Shown here one piece after another: positions 26,352-36,243 of a DNA stretch of 64,000 bases (its first letter is position 1; the number at the start of each line of letters is the position of its first letter). Under the pieces are notes generated by a model. The model did not search any database, had not been told where the DNA came from, and saw only the letters and a list, made by a program, of their open reading frames with translations. The position numbers and the translations under genes were made by a program. Source of the DNA: Methanolobus sp. WCC4 (GTDB taxonomy: Archaea > Halobacteriota > Methanosarcinia > Methanosarcinales > Methanosarcinaceae); contig NZ_CP150629.1 of the NCBI RefSeq assembly GCF_038022665.1, positions 620,001 to 684,000 of the forward strand, written 5' to 3'.

Positions 26352-27524
26352 TCACCTGTTCCTCGATAAGATGTGGACAACAGCGGTCGCACCGGAACCT
26401 CCCACATTGTGGGTCATTCCAACCTCTGCTCCGTCTACCTGACGCTTTCCTGCCTCACCACGAAGCTGCTCGACGATCTCAACAGCCTGCTTCACACCGG
26501 TGGCACCTACGGGGTGTCCACATGACTTGAGTCCTCCTGAGGTGTTCACAGGTATCCTGCCGCCGATCGCTGTCTCTCCGTTCTGTGTGACAATTCCACC
26601 TTCTCCTTTCTTTGCAAAGCCCAGGTCTTCGATGGCGCATATCTCGGCAATGGTGAAACAGTCATGGACCTCTACAAGGTCAATGTCCTCTGGTCTCATT
26701 CCTGCCATCTCGTATGCCCTCTTTCCTGCTGCCACACTGGCATCAAGGGTCGTTATGTCCCTGCGGTCGTGCAGTGCAATGGTATCCGAGGCCTGTGCGG
26801 TTGCCTTCACATAGATAGGTGTGTCTGTAAACTCGTGGGCTATATCCGCTGGTGCGAGGACCACGGCAGATGCACCATCCGTGATAGGTGAACAGTCGAA
26901 TATGTGCAGCGGGTCTGCAACCATAATGGATCTCAGGACCGAATCAACAGTGATCGGTGTCTTGTACTGGGCTATCGGGTTGTGCTGTCCGTTGCGGTGG
27001 TTCTTCACAGCGACCTCTGCAAGCTGTTCGCTTGTAGTTCCGTATTTGTGCATGTGAAGCCTTGCTATCATTGAATATAATCCCGGGAACGTCGCTCCCA
27101 TGATACCTTCCCATTCCCTGTCAGCTGCTGCTGCAAGAGCTGCTGATGCCTTTGGTGAAGGAACATCGGTCATTTTCTCGGCTCCTGCTGCGATGACGAT
27201 GTCATCCATTCCTGAGGCCACGGCATATATTCCCTGTCTGAGTGCCAGTCCTCCTGAGGCACAGGCAGCTTCAACACGTGTTGAAGGTACGTGTATGTTC
27301 TTTGCAAGACCTGAATAATCAGCGATAAGTGCACCTATATGTTCCTGCTCGACGAACTGTCCGCCGCTCATGTTACCGACGAACATCGCATCGATCTTCT
27401 CTCCTGCAACGCCTGCATCACTTACAGCACCTACACCGGCCTCGACGACCACATCTCTGAAAGAGCGGTCCCACAATTCACCGAATTCTGTGTTCTTAAC
27501 ACCTATGATCGCTACATCTCTCAT
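26352..27524 (-). CDS. Acetoacetyl-CoA thiolase (acetyl-CoA acetyltransferase)
   Basis: Condenses two acetyl-CoA to acetoacetyl-CoA, the first step of the mevalonate pathway for archaeal isoprenoid lipids. 390 residues; the nucleophilic cysteine lies in [14 protein letters not shown], and the downstream catalytic histidines in [12 protein letters not shown] and [13 protein letters not shown]. The ATG at 27524 is preferred to a GTG at 27533 since GAGGTG sits six bases before it and overlaps the HMG-CoA synthase stop, implying translational coupling. Confidence 0.93.
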   Translation of the reverse strand: MRDVAIIGVKNTEFGELWDRSFRDVVVEAGVGAVSDAGVAGEKIDAMFVGNMSGGQFVEQEHIGALIADYSGLAKNIHVPSTRVEAACASGGLALRQGIYAVASGMDDIVIAAGAEKMTDVPSPKASAALAAAADREWEGIMGATFPGLYSMIARLHMHKYGTTSEQLAEVAVKNHRNGQHNPIAQYKTPITVDSVLRSIMVADPLHIFDCSPITDGASAVVLAPADIAHEFTDTPIYVKATAQASDTIALHDRRDITTLDASVAAGKRAYEMAGMRPEDIDLVEVHDCFTIAEICAIEDLGFAKKGEGGIVTQNGETAIGGRIPVNTSGGLKSCGHPVGATGVKQAVEIVEQLRGEAGKRQVDGAEVGMTHNVGGSGATAVVHILSRNR

Positions 27525-27534
27525 TTTTGCCACC

Positions 27535-28584
27535 TCATGCTACCTTTATCTTGCCCTTATGCTTGGCGTAACTCGCATAGTCCATATACACAGGGTTTGC
27601 AAGGAGTTCTTCTACCTTTGGTGCTTTGTCACGTATCTCTTCTATCCTGTCGGTCACAGTGATGCTGAAAGCATCTCCGCCAGCTCCTGAACCGAACGCT
27701 GTTGCGAATATGCGGTCTCCGGGCTTTGCCTGGTCGAGTGTTGCTGCAATTCCCATCATGCATGATCCTGAGTACGTGTTCCCGAGCCTTGGTACGACAA
27801 GTCCCGGTTTGATCTGTTCCTTACTGAATCCCAGCATCTTGGCCGCACGGCTTGGGAACTTTCCGTTGGGCTGGTGGAACACTGCATAATCGTAATCCTC
27901 TGGTTTTGTATCCAGTTTGTTCATGAGTCCCTTTGCAGCGTTGGTGACATGTTTGAAGTAACCTGGTTCTCCTGTGAACCTGCCTCCATGTTCCGGATAT
28001 GGCATTCCCTCACGCCTCCAGAAGTCAGGAGTGTCGGTGGTGAATGAATATGTGTCCTCGATGATCGCTGCAAGCTCTGATTCCTTGTTACCGATCACAT
28101 AGGCGACCCCGCCAGCTGCTGCGGTGTATTCAAGGGCATCTCCGGGAGCACCCTGTGCCACATCGGCTCCAATAGCAAGTCCGAGGTCTATCATGCCTGA
28201 GGAGACAAGTCCCATGCATGCCTGGACCGCTGCGGTACCTGCCTTACATGCGAACTCGAAATCTGCTGCGGTAAGCACCGGTGTTGCACCGGTAGCTTCT
28301 GCTACTATAGTACTGGTAGGTTTGACAGCATAAGGATGGCTTTCTGAACCTGTATATACGGCACCTATTCTCTGTGCATCTATATCCGATCTGGTAACTG
28401 CGGCCCTTGCAGCCTCCACTGCAATAGTAGCTGCATCTTCATCAACATCAGGAACTGCTTTCTCATTTACCATCAGTCCTGCTTTGAGTATGTCTGCATC
28501 GTCACCCCATACGCGGGCGATGTCTTCGATCTTTATTCTATATTTGGGTACATATGCACCGTATGAGACTATCCCTACACTCAT
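27535..28584 (-). CDS. Hydroxymethylglutaryl-CoA synthase
   Basis: Condenses acetoacetyl-CoA and acetyl-CoA to HMG-CoA in the mevalonate pathway. 349 residues of the archaeal type. The catalytic cysteine is in [13 protein letters not shown], an acidic residue in [11 protein letters not shown], and the histidine in [14 protein letters not shown]. The ATG at 28584 has CGGTGTT just upstream; an in-frame TTG five codons earlier is less likely. It is the first enzyme gene of the operon, 33 bp after its HTH regulator. Confidence 0.95.
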   Translation of the reverse strand: MSVGIVSYGAYVPKYRIKIEDIARVWGDDADILKAGLMVNEKAVPDVDEDAATIAVEAARAAVTRSDIDAQRIGAVYTGSESHPYAVKPTSTIVAEATGATPVLTAADFEFACKAGTAAVQACMGLVSSGMIDLGLAIGADVAQGAPGDALEYTAAAGGVAYVIGNKESELAAIIEDTYSFTTDTPDFWRREGMPYPEHGGRFTGEPGYFKHVTNAAKGLMNKLDTKPEDYDYAVFHQPNGKFPSRAAKMLGFSKEQIKPGLVVPRLGNTYSGSCMMGIAATLDQAKPGDRIFATAFGSGAGGDAFSITVTDRIEEIRDKAPKVEELLANPVYMDYASYAKHKGKIKVA

Positions 28585-28617
28585 CTTAACACCGTTCAAA
28601 TGTGCATTTATGCAATA

Positions 28618-29358
28618 TTACTCGATAACATGGTATTCGCTGTATGTCTTCAGCGCCTCTACCATCTCGTCAATATCCATTGTCGTTGCAAGCAGGGGTA
28701 TCCTGTCAATTTCCGCCATTTTCTTTGCCATCAGGTCAACATCACTTCCGCGCAGTCCGTGCATGACCACCGCACCCGGTTTCAGGTTCGTGACCCTCAG
28801 GGCGACCATTGGTGATTTACCGGTGGTGACCTTGGTGAATATCATTGCGCGTTCGGTACTCCATCCATAGAGCTTCTGGAACTCATGGGATGAAAGTTCG
28901 AGGATGGCTTTCTTACTGTCAACAACAGTAAAGCCGTAAAGTGGTTTCTCGACCCCTTTGTTCACAATATCCGCTTCAATGAGGTTGGCAAGTTTTGCAA
29001 CCTGCATTGGGAATGTGTATTCGTATGTGGCATAGATGGCTTTTGACCTCTTGTCTGCAAAAAGGATCCCCTCGTAAGCATGAATCTTCTGTCCCCCTCT
29101 CTGTGCATCGATATCAAGGAGTGCTTCCACGATCCTGCTCACAATGAGCGTGCCCGGAGATTTCCTCCTGCCACTCTCATAGTCGCTGATGACCGAAGGA
29201 GAAACACTCAGATAACCAGAAAGGTCGGTCTGTGCGATCTCGAAGTTCAATCGCCATTTCTTCAGGGTCTCGCCAGGCTTTTCTGACAGCGTAATCTCGC
29301 CTGCCATCTTTTCTGCAAGACGCTGGCGAACCATTTCATGCGATTCGTCTTCACTCAT
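28618..29358 (-). CDS. HTH regulator linked to the mevalonate operon
   Basis: A 246-residue archaeal regulator with an XRE/Cro-type helix-turn-helix (AQTDLSGYLSVSPSVISDYESGRRK, residues about 42-66) and a C-terminal alpha/beta domain of unknown ligand. Genes of this type precede HMG-CoA synthase in many Euryarchaeota, so control of isoprenoid precursor supply is likely but inferred. It is the first gene of the five-gene cluster; a TATA-like region lies around 29385-29395. Confidence 0.85.
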   Translation of the reverse strand: MSEDESHEMVRQRLAEKMAGEITLSEKPGETLKKWRLNFEIAQTDLSGYLSVSPSVISDYESGRRKSPGTLIVSRIVEALLDIDAQRGGQKIHAYEGILFADKRSKAIYATYEYTFPMQVAKLANLIEADIVNKGVEKPLYGFTVVDSKKAILELSSHEFQKLYGWSTERAMIFTKVTTGKSPMVALRVTNLKPGAVVMHGLRGSDVDLMAKKMAEIDRIPLLATTMDIDEMVEALKTYSEYHVIE

Positions 29359-29481
29359 GCTTTATATTCCTAAGGTTAGATTCCCATATATATTTAACGA
29401 ATACAAGTTCGTTTATTGTCGATTCTATTTTTTGCATACCATTCATTTATTTATAGTATGATATTAATCAACTATTAAAAT

Positions 29482-30300
29482 ATGTTTCTCAGCAAAGCAA
29501 AAATACAGATCACAGTTTCTGAATTATCTCTCTATTTTTCCTGTGCAAGGAAGTTATATTACTCATGCCGCGGCTACAAACCGGTCTTTTCCTCTTCTCC
29601 TTACTATATAGAACACCTTATATTAAAGGAAATGGCCATGTCCTATCCATCTCTGTTGAAAGCCTCTTCGTCAAAAGACGATGCATCTCCGAAGGAACTT
29701 GAAGCTTTATTGTCCCAGGTGCTGGGTGATATAAGTATGATCTATCCTGTTGAGATGGAGGATGTCGCAACTGAGGTCCTTGAGGAAGTATCCGGCAACA
29801 TCATGGGATACCTTCCGGGAATACAGCAGTCACTCTCCGCTCAGGCAGAGGACAGGGAACTATTGCTTCTGGGCGAGTGTCTCTCACTTCTTGATGATGA
29901 GCCGTTCCTCAGTTCTGAGAAGCTCAATATGACAGGCATTCCTTACAGGCTGGTGGAGGACAAAGGAAGCTTCGAGCCTGTGATCATCAAAACAGGCAAA
30001 GCTCCTGAGAATGGTGTGTGGATGAACGACAGGTTACATCTGGCAGCATTTGCCATGCTTGCGGAAGAGATGCATGGAACCCCTGTAAAGACGGGTCATG
30101 TTATGTATGCAAGGTCCGGACTTTTCAGGAAGGTGAACATACGTTCTACTGACCGCAGGCAGGTCCTGCAGGGCATTGGTCGTGTAAGGAAGATCAAGGA
30201 CGGACATATGCCTGATAAAAAGGAAGGTCCGTTGTGTAGTACATGCGACCACTCAGAGATGTGTAACGTGAAGCCCTCTCTGGCATCAAAGTTCTTTTAA
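29482..30300 (+). CDS. Cas4-like Fe-S protein, nuclease residues apparently lost
   Basis: A 272-residue protein of the Cas4/DUF83 PD-(D/E)XK family. The iron-sulfur cysteines are kept: one N-terminal (LYFSCARKLYYSC) and three C-terminal (CSTCDHSEMC). The nuclease core is altered: the GxxD motif reads MTGIPYRL, the (D/E)xK motif reads VIIKTGK without its acid, and the glutamine/tyrosine motif reads RLHLAAFAML. There is no CRISPR array or cas gene in the window. It lies 51 bp before the PAPS-reductase-like gene on the same strand. A structural or nucleic-acid-binding role is inferred. Confidence 0.75.
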   Translation: MFLSKAKIQITVSELSLYFSCARKLYYSCRGYKPVFSSSPYYIEHLILKEMAMSYPSLLKASSSKDDASPKELEALLSQVLGDISMIYPVEMEDVATEVLEEVSGNIMGYLPGIQQSLSAQAEDRELLLLGECLSLLDDEPFLSSEKLNMTGIPYRLVEDKGSFEPVIIKTGKAPENGVWMNDRLHLAAFAMLAEEMHGTPVKTGHVMYARSGLFRKVNIRSTDRRQVLQGIGRVRKIKDGHMPDKKEGPLCSTCDHSEMCNVKPSLASKFF

Positions 30301-30351
30301 GTGACCGGGTTGCCAAAAGGCATTTAATATTTAAATATCTAGGTTGACAGA

Positions 30352-32256
30352 ATGTCCAAACCTCTTTATCTTGGTGAATTGCTCCTTTACTGGTGCCCTT
30401 CATGTAATGTCCCCGTTCTTGGGAAAGAATGTTCCTGCGGAACCGCCACCACACAGGTTACAATTACTCCTCCGGGAGATATCCGTCCGGCTTTTGCCTA
30501 TGAGATAGACCTTATCAACAAACTGTCAGTTGAACAGTTCAATGCACCACTGATCACAGATGACCGTGTGGTGGTCCTGAACAAATCCCCATATGATGAC
30601 CGTATGGATGAGATCATCATTGACGGTGAGGTAGTAGGTATCATTCGCTTCGAGCTTGAGAAGCTCAAATGGGTCCTTCTTCTGAGACTGAACGGTGCAC
30701 GCCGCATATTCGATAATGCAGATCACATGGCTCTTAAGAGCTGGGTATCCATTGATGCAGGTGCTGAGAAATTCATACTTGGCGGTGCAAGCGTACTTGC
30801 TCCCGGCATAAAGGATGCGGATCCTTCTATCGACTTACAGGATGAGGTCGTCGTCCTGACCCACGATGGCAGGGTACTTGGTACCGGACGTTCCCGTATG
30901 AGCGGGGAGCAGATGCGTGAGAAGGGCAAAGGTGTCGGTGTCAAGGTACGTTTCAAGGAGGAACCCCGTGAGATCACAGTACCCGAAGGCGGCCAGACAT
31001 GGGCTGATGCGGTAAAGGCCAATGAGATATTCATGGACGACTTCATTGAGCGTTCCCATAAGTTCATCAAAAATGTATCCTCATCTGTGGACAGGCCTGC
31101 CACGGTGTCCTATTCAGGAGGAAAGGACAGTCTTGCAGTGCTTCACCTTGTGAGTGAATGCCTTGATGATTACGACCTTCTTTTTGCAGATACTGGCATC
31201 GAGTTCCCGGAGACTGTGCAGAATGTCCATGACGTGGTGGAGTTCTATGGGAAACCCCTCAATATGATAAGCTCCGGTGAAGCTTTCTGGGATTCCGTGG
31301 ACAACTTCGGCCCTCCGAGTGTTGAGGTACGCTGGTGCTGCAAGGTGTGTAAGCTTGGTCCTATCACGCAGATAATCGACGATAATTATGAGAACGGATG
31401 TCTCACTTTCATAGGACAGAGGAAGTACGAGTCCAGTACAAGGGCAAAGAGTGAACGTGTGTGGAAGAATCCCTGGGTAGGGAATCAGGTTGCTGCCGCT
31501 CCGATACAGAACTGGACAGCAATGCACGTATGGCTCTATATATTCAAGAACGATCTGCTGTATAATCCTCTATATGAGGAAGGCTTTGACAGGATAGGCT
31601 GCTGGCTCTGTCCTTCATGCTCCGTTGCCGATCTTGTGAGGCTCAAGGAGACCCATCCTGAGATGGAGAAGAAGCTCAACGATTACCTGCTCTCATATGC
31701 AGAGCGCATGGGGCTGCCAGAGGAATGGGTAGAACACGGCTTCTGGAGATGGAAGAACCTGCCTCCTCAGTTAAAGGAGGTAGCGAAGAAAAAGGATATC
31801 AGCATAATTCCGGAGTGCAGCAATGAGAACGACCTGAACTTCTCCGTGACATCGGGTTATCGCCCATGTAAACAGGGAGGTATCTCCGCAGAAGGAGCTT
31901 TTGATGGTCCGATAGACCTTGGAAAGCTGGAACTCACCGGCATGCTGGAAGCAGCTGGAAAAGCCTCATACATGGAAGGCGTTTCAATGGTGACAAAAGG
32001 TGAGGACCGTGCCCAGGTATTCGCTTCAGGAAGTGTCACAGCAAGGAGTGATTCAGACAGGGGTGCCAGGAAGTTCATGAAAAAGGTGGAGCTTTCAGTT
32101 AGAAGAGCTGTCTTCTGCAGCGGCTGCGGCGTATGTGTCGGCAAATGTCCTCAGGGCCTGATAAAGATGAAGAAGGGCCTGGCGATCATCCGGGAAGGAT
32201 GTACCCATTGTGGTAAGTGTATAGAGGGATGTCCTGTTGTCAAATTCAATTCATGA
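30352..32256 (+). CDS. PAPS-reductase-domain / ferredoxin fusion protein
   Basis: A 634-residue archaeal multidomain protein. An N-terminal zinc ribbon (CPSCNVPVLGKECSCG), a PUA-like segment (about 130-205), a PP-loop ATP pyrophosphatase domain (SYSGGKDSLAV, near residue 251), cysteine motifs WCCKVCKLG and CWLCPSC, and a C-terminal ferredoxin with two 4Fe-4S clusters (CSGCGVCVGKCP and CTHCGKCIEGCP) occur in order. The family is annotated as PAPS reductase, but a PUA domain and PP-loop argue for RNA modification or sulfur transfer; the reaction is not established. The predicted purH start lies 53 bp after its stop. Confidence 0.88.
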   Translation: MSKPLYLGELLLYWCPSCNVPVLGKECSCGTATTQVTITPPGDIRPAFAYEIDLINKLSVEQFNAPLITDDRVVVLNKSPYDDRMDEIIIDGEVVGIIRFELEKLKWVLLLRLNGARRIFDNADHMALKSWVSIDAGAEKFILGGASVLAPGIKDADPSIDLQDEVVVLTHDGRVLGTGRSRMSGEQMREKGKGVGVKVRFKEEPREITVPEGGQTWADAVKANEIFMDDFIERSHKFIKNVSSSVDRPATVSYSGGKDSLAVLHLVSECLDDYDLLFADTGIEFPETVQNVHDVVEFYGKPLNMISSGEAFWDSVDNFGPPSVEVRWCCKVCKLGPITQIIDDNYENGCLTFIGQRKYESSTRAKSERVWKNPWVGNQVAAAPIQNWTAMHVWLYIFKNDLLYNPLYEEGFDRIGCWLCPSCSVADLVRLKETHPEMEKKLNDYLLSYAERMGLPEEWVEHGFWRWKNLPPQLKEVAKKKDISIIPECSNENDLNFSVTSGYRPCKQGGISAEGAFDGPIDLGKLELTGMLEAAGKASYMEGVSMVTKGEDRAQVFASGSVTARSDSDRGARKFMKKVELSVRRAVFCSGCGVCVGKCPQGLIKMKKGLAIIREGCTHCGKCIEGCPVVKFNS

Positions 32257-32308
32257 AACTGACCAGAAGCCTTTTAGTGTATATCCGCCAATCTTGTACG
32301 GTGATTTT

Positions 32309-33925
32309 TTGGTAAAGAGAGCACTGCTCAGCGTTTCTGACAAGACCGGAATTGTAGATTTTGCTCGTGGACTCGAAAAACTGGATATACAGATCTTATC
32401 TACCGGCGGAACTGCCCGTCTGCTTCGTGACTCAGGAATTGGTGTCACTGATGTAGCGGAAGTTACAGGTTTCCCTGAAATGATGGGCGGCAGGGTCAAG
32501 ACCCTTCATCCTAAGATCCATGGTGGGATCCTTTGTATAAGGGATGACCATGATCATATGGGAGAGGCCCTGAAAGCAGAAGTAGAGATGATAGACCTTG
32601 TAGTGGTCAACCTTTATCCATTCGAGATAACAGTTTCAAAAGAAGGCGTACTGCTTGAAGAAGCAATAGAGAACATCGATATTGGCGGACCTGCCATGCT
32701 TCGCTCAGCAGCAAAGAACTATCGCTCAGTGAGCGTGGTATGTGACCCTGATGATTATGGGCATGTGCTGAAGGAGATCCGTTCAACAGGTGTTGTGTCC
32801 CAGGCATCAAGGGAGCTGCTTGCAGTGAAGGCTTTCAGGCACACGGCAGACTATGATGCAACAATTGACACTTATCTTAGTAAAGAACTTCTCGGACAGG
32901 ATGTCCTCCGCATGAGCTTCAAGGATGGCGTGACTCTCAGATATGGTGAGAACTGGCATCAGGAAGCTAAATTCTATAAAGAGGATGGCATAACCGGTCC
33001 ATCCCTTGCAAATGCAAAACAACTTCATGGGAAGGAACTCTCATATAACAATTATATCGATGCGGACAATGCACTCCAGACCGTCAAGGAACTGTCCTCT
33101 TCAAAACCTGCTGTGAATATCGTGAAGCACAACAACCCATGTGGCCTTGCCACAGGTAACACGCTTTTACAGGCACTTCAGGCAGCATGGGACGGCGACC
33201 CGATCTCAGCTTATGGAAGTATCATCTGTACCAACACTGTTTTCGACCTTCAGGCAGCTGAGTTCCTGAACGGAAAGTTCGTGGAGATAATCATTGCTCC
33301 CGGTTTCGAACATGATGCCCTTGAGTACCTTAAGAACAAGAGCGCGAATCTTCGTCTGCTCGAACTTCCTGAACTGAACGAGCCTTTCACTGTTGATGAG
33401 ACCTATAAGTATGTGATAGGTGGTGTCCTGAAACAGTCAAGGAACATCGGTATCTATGACAAATGGGAATGTGTGACGGATATGCAGTATCCTGAGGACC
33501 TGCGCTCTGTGTCCGAGTTCGCAATGCATGCATGCAAATGCGTGAAGTCGAATGCAGTGACCCTTGCCTTTGAATACGAGGAGGGTTGCTACATGATGCT
33601 TTCAATGGGAGCAGGGCAGCCCAACAGGGTGGATTCCATCAGGAAACTTGCTGTAACAAAGGCACGCGAGAACCTTCAGGTAATGTATGACCGTGAAATT
33701 CCTGATGTGTCCTTTGAGGACTATGTCAGTGATATATTCTCAAAATGCGTGATGGCATCCGATGCATTCTTCCCATTCGATGACAGTGTGGTTCATGCAT
33801 TTGAGGCGGGTCTCAGGTATATCCTGTCACCGGGAGGCTCTATCAGAGATGATGAGGTCATCGCTACTGCCAATAACCTGGGTGTTTCCCTTGTGTTCAC
33901 GGGTATGAGGCACTTCTTACATTGA
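32309..33925 (+). CDS. purH: Bifunctional AICAR transformylase / IMP cyclohydrolase
   Basis: Last two steps of purine synthesis: formylation of AICAR and ring closure to IMP. 538 residues from a TTG at 32309, which follows GGTGAT by three bases; the frame runs further up to 32237 but that part overlaps the preceding gene and lacks family sequence. The N-terminal cyclohydrolase domain shows ALLSVSDKTGIVDFA and LSTGGTARLL; the transformylase domain has LRYGENWHQEA and the KHNNPCG motif. A full-length fused PurH is found only in some archaea, among them Methanosarcinales. Confidence 0.95.
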   Translation: MVKRALLSVSDKTGIVDFARGLEKLDIQILSTGGTARLLRDSGIGVTDVAEVTGFPEMMGGRVKTLHPKIHGGILCIRDDHDHMGEALKAEVEMIDLVVVNLYPFEITVSKEGVLLEEAIENIDIGGPAMLRSAAKNYRSVSVVCDPDDYGHVLKEIRSTGVVSQASRELLAVKAFRHTADYDATIDTYLSKELLGQDVLRMSFKDGVTLRYGENWHQEAKFYKEDGITGPSLANAKQLHGKELSYNNYIDADNALQTVKELSSSKPAVNIVKHNNPCGLATGNTLLQALQAAWDGDPISAYGSIICTNTVFDLQAAEFLNGKFVEIIIAPGFEHDALEYLKNKSANLRLLELPELNEPFTVDETYKYVIGGVLKQSRNIGIYDKWECVTDMQYPEDLRSVSEFAMHACKCVKSNAVTLAFEYEEGCYMMLSMGAGQPNRVDSIRKLAVTKARENLQVMYDREIPDVSFEDYVSDIFSKCVMASDAFFPFDDSVVHAFEAGLRYILSPGGSIRDDEVIATANNLGVSLVFTGMRHFLH

Positions 33926-33939
33926 AGTGCTTATCTCCC

Positions 33940-33957
33940 TTTTTCCGTTCTTTTTTT
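33940..33957 (+). terminator. Poly-T terminator after purH
   Basis: T5 (33940-33944) and T7 (33951-33957) tracts begin 15 bp after the purH stop and have no clear hairpin. This fits archaeal T-tract termination. Confidence 0.5.
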
Positions 33958-34142
33958 CATGAACTTCCTGTTTTGTATGTACCGCAGTGTATATTAACAG
34001 CCCCCACATTATCATAAAGTTTGACGGTCATGTATGTATTTTGTGCATTACTGCACTTGTTTAGAAAACACTTATAAGTTAGTAATTGAATTTTATATAA
34101 TTGGTTGGTTGGATACGTAACTCAAAAAATTGATGTGATATT

Positions 34143-34928
34143 GTGAGATCAAAAGGGCTTTTGAGTTTATTGACCTACTCCGAAAAAAGAAAGGATATAT
34201 TGTTCCTGCTTGAAGAGAGGACATGTACGCTGTCTGATATCAAAGATCATTTTAATGTATCATCTCCTGAGATATCTCCCCGAATAAAAGAGATGCTTTC
34301 CTATAATCTTATAGAGAGGACCGATAAGAACTACCGGATCACACCGATCGGAAGGGCTATCATCACCCATTTCAGACCATTTCTGGATATTCTGGAGACC
34401 ATAGAGAAAAATGAGGAATTCTGGAAGCACCATTATCTTGATGACCTGCCTCAATTCATGCTTGACGATCTCAGTGCTCTGAAAGACTGTAAGGTTGTCT
34501 CTGACAGCATTGAGAACATCTATGAATCACACAAGACATTCATCGAGAACCTTTCACGTTCATCACATATCAAAGGTGTTTCTTCGATATTCATTCCCAC
34601 ATACCCTGACTTTGTAGTGGGGCTGGCTGAGAATAATGTCCCTACATCTCTTATACTGACTGAGAAGGTGTTCTCTAAAGTGAGGGATGAGCACCATGAT
34701 AAACTGGATTTCTATCTGAGATCTCCCAATACTGAACTATACGTGATCGAAGATGTGAAGATCGCATTCGTTGTAACAGATGTCTTTTTCTCGCTGTCCC
34801 TTTTCTTTACTCCTGAAGCGTATGACCCGAGGGATGACCTGGTGGGCTATGATGCATCTGCCCTTAAATGGGGAGACGACCTTTTTGAACATTACAGGAA
34901 AATGTCAAGATCTGTAACTTCTATATGA
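34143..34928 (+). CDS. FilR1/DUF1724-type methanogen winged-helix regulator
   Basis: A 261-residue transcription factor with an N-terminal winged helix (residues about 10-75; CTLSDIKDHFNVSSPEISPRI) and a C-terminal DUF1724 (FilR1 middle) domain. This family includes the Msr regulators that control methyltransferase genes in Methanosarcina, but there is no methyltransferase operon here, so the target is unknown. The start is GTG at 34143 with TGTGATATT before it. The long upstream region holds a TATA-like TTTTATATAATTGG (34090-34103). Confidence 0.85.
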   Translation: MRSKGLLSLLTYSEKRKDILFLLEERTCTLSDIKDHFNVSSPEISPRIKEMLSYNLIERTDKNYRITPIGRAIITHFRPFLDILETIEKNEEFWKHHYLDDLPQFMLDDLSALKDCKVVSDSIENIYESHKTFIENLSRSSHIKGVSSIFIPTYPDFVVGLAENNVPTSLILTEKVFSKVRDEHHDKLDFYLRSPNTELYVIEDVKIAFVVTDVFFSLSLFFTPEAYDPRDDLVGYDASALKWGDDLFEHYRKMSRSVTSI

Positions 34929-34945
34929 AATGTATGATGGAAGGA

Positions 34946-35872
34946 TCAGATGATCATTCCATTCACAATGGTCCTCAGTCCCACAATAGAGGTGGATTCT
35001 CCATCTATCATGAAAAGTCTCTTTGTCAGCCTGTTCTTTGTTTCTACTTCCACCTGTTCGGCAAAGTTCCTGATGTACAACATTCCGATGATGAAACTGT
35101 AGATGAGCACCACGGGTTCGAAGGCTATTGCTCCTGTCAATATTGACGTCAGTAGTACCATATGGGTTATAATGTGCAGAGCTAGCAGCATCCTCTTTGC
35201 CTTTATCTCTCCAAGCACTACAGGAAGTGTCTTTATCCCCGCCATGGTATCTCCTTTGATATCCTTGAAATCATATATGGTGGAATTGATGAACAATTTC
35301 ATTCCAAAATAGATGAAAACGAGTAGGGGTGCTAGTATTGATGTGGCATGTATCCCTGCGATAACTGCAATGAAGGCTCCCCATGTGATCCCAACGACGA
35401 TGTTCTTCATGCCGAGTCCACCCTTGAGCCTCAGGTTCATTTTTCCTATCCTTATCCCTTTTGTATAGAGATAGCCGGTTATAAGTGGAAGAAAAGCAAT
35501 GAGTATAAGTCCGTCAGTGCTGAGAATGGCAGCTCCTATTATAAAACAGATAAGCGAGATGATCAAAGCAGCTTTGTTCGATGCTCCCCGTAATTCCGGA
35601 CGGTTCTCGATATCCTCTTCTGCATCCATTGCCCTGTCAAGTGTATAGACCGCATAGATCACCAGTCCGCCTGCAAGGCAGTTCAAGAATGCGGAGTTGA
35701 TCTGCATCAGGAGAAATGCTATGTGTATCCTTAACGCCCCTGAGAATGAGACCAGTACAGAACTTTTTAGCAGGTGGAGTGTTGGTATTAGTGTAGTACC
35801 GAAAATATTTAATTTGTATTCGTATTTCTTTGCCAGTAGAGTCGGGAAATTGAGGTTGCAATTCGAGCTCAT
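34946..35872 (-). CDS. UbiA-family prenyltransferase
   Basis: Integral membrane prenyltransferase of 308 residues with about eight hydrophobic segments. The two aspartate-rich motifs of UbiA proteins, which bind Mg2+ and the prenyl diphosphate, appear as YTLDRAMDAEED (residues about 77-88) and YDFKDIKGDTMAGIKT (about 195-210). Archaeal relatives make digeranylgeranylglyceryl phosphate or other prenylated products; this diverged member cannot be assigned to a substrate. It converges with the FilR1-type gene. Confidence 0.85.
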   Translation of the reverse strand: MSSNCNLNFPTLLAKKYEYKLNIFGTTLIPTLHLLKSSVLVSFSGALRIHIAFLLMQINSAFLNCLAGGLVIYAVYTLDRAMDAEEDIENRPELRGASNKAALIISLICFIIGAAILSTDGLILIAFLPLITGYLYTKGIRIGKMNLRLKGGLGMKNIVVGITWGAFIAVIAGIHATSILAPLLVFIYFGMKLFINSTIYDFKDIKGDTMAGIKTLPVVLGEIKAKRMLLALHIITHMVLLTSILTGAIAFEPVVLIYSFIIGMLYIRNFAEQVEVETKNRLTKRLFMIDGESTSIVGLRTIVNGMII

Positions 35873-36243
35873 AGCCTAGAATGGAACAGGACTATGTAAT
35901 ATTATTTTTTCAGTATAATATTATATCATTGAACTACTGCGGAAGATCATTCTATTTCATTTTACAGGCAATGATCAAAAAATAAGAGGGGCTGTGCCTG
36001 TTTTTGAAAGTATGTTCGCTGCCGTGGAACATGACTTATATATTTCTGTGAATCTTTAATTATATCAGTATCTGATTATTTATGCATATATAAATTTTGT
36101 TATTCAGCTTCAGATAGTGGCCGATATTTTGTCAGGCAAGGTTGTTGAAATATGGAGTGATCGTGCTAACCAGTTCATTCTATTGGAACAAGCAGTATTC
36201 GCAGTTCTCACAAAAGATATGAGCATCATATTTGGCTCTTCTT
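35873..36243. other. AT-rich intergenic region upstream of the UbiA gene
   Basis: 371 bp between the UbiA start and the end of a convergent-side membrane gene. The left part has two TAATATTA octamers (35897 and 35920 region) around the likely minus-strand TATA of UbiA. A GTG-initiated 61-codon frame (36117-36302) runs into the neighbouring gene antisense and was not accepted. Nothing else is seen. Confidence 0.4.

Noticed and set aside
29482-30300. CRISPR-associated function for the Cas4-like gene
   Set aside because: No CRISPR array, cas1 or cas2 is present in the window and the nuclease residues are replaced.
32237-32308. ATG start of purH at 32237
   Set aside because: It overlaps the ferredoxin end of the previous gene, and the extra residues do not fit PurH; TTG at 32309 follows GGTGAT.
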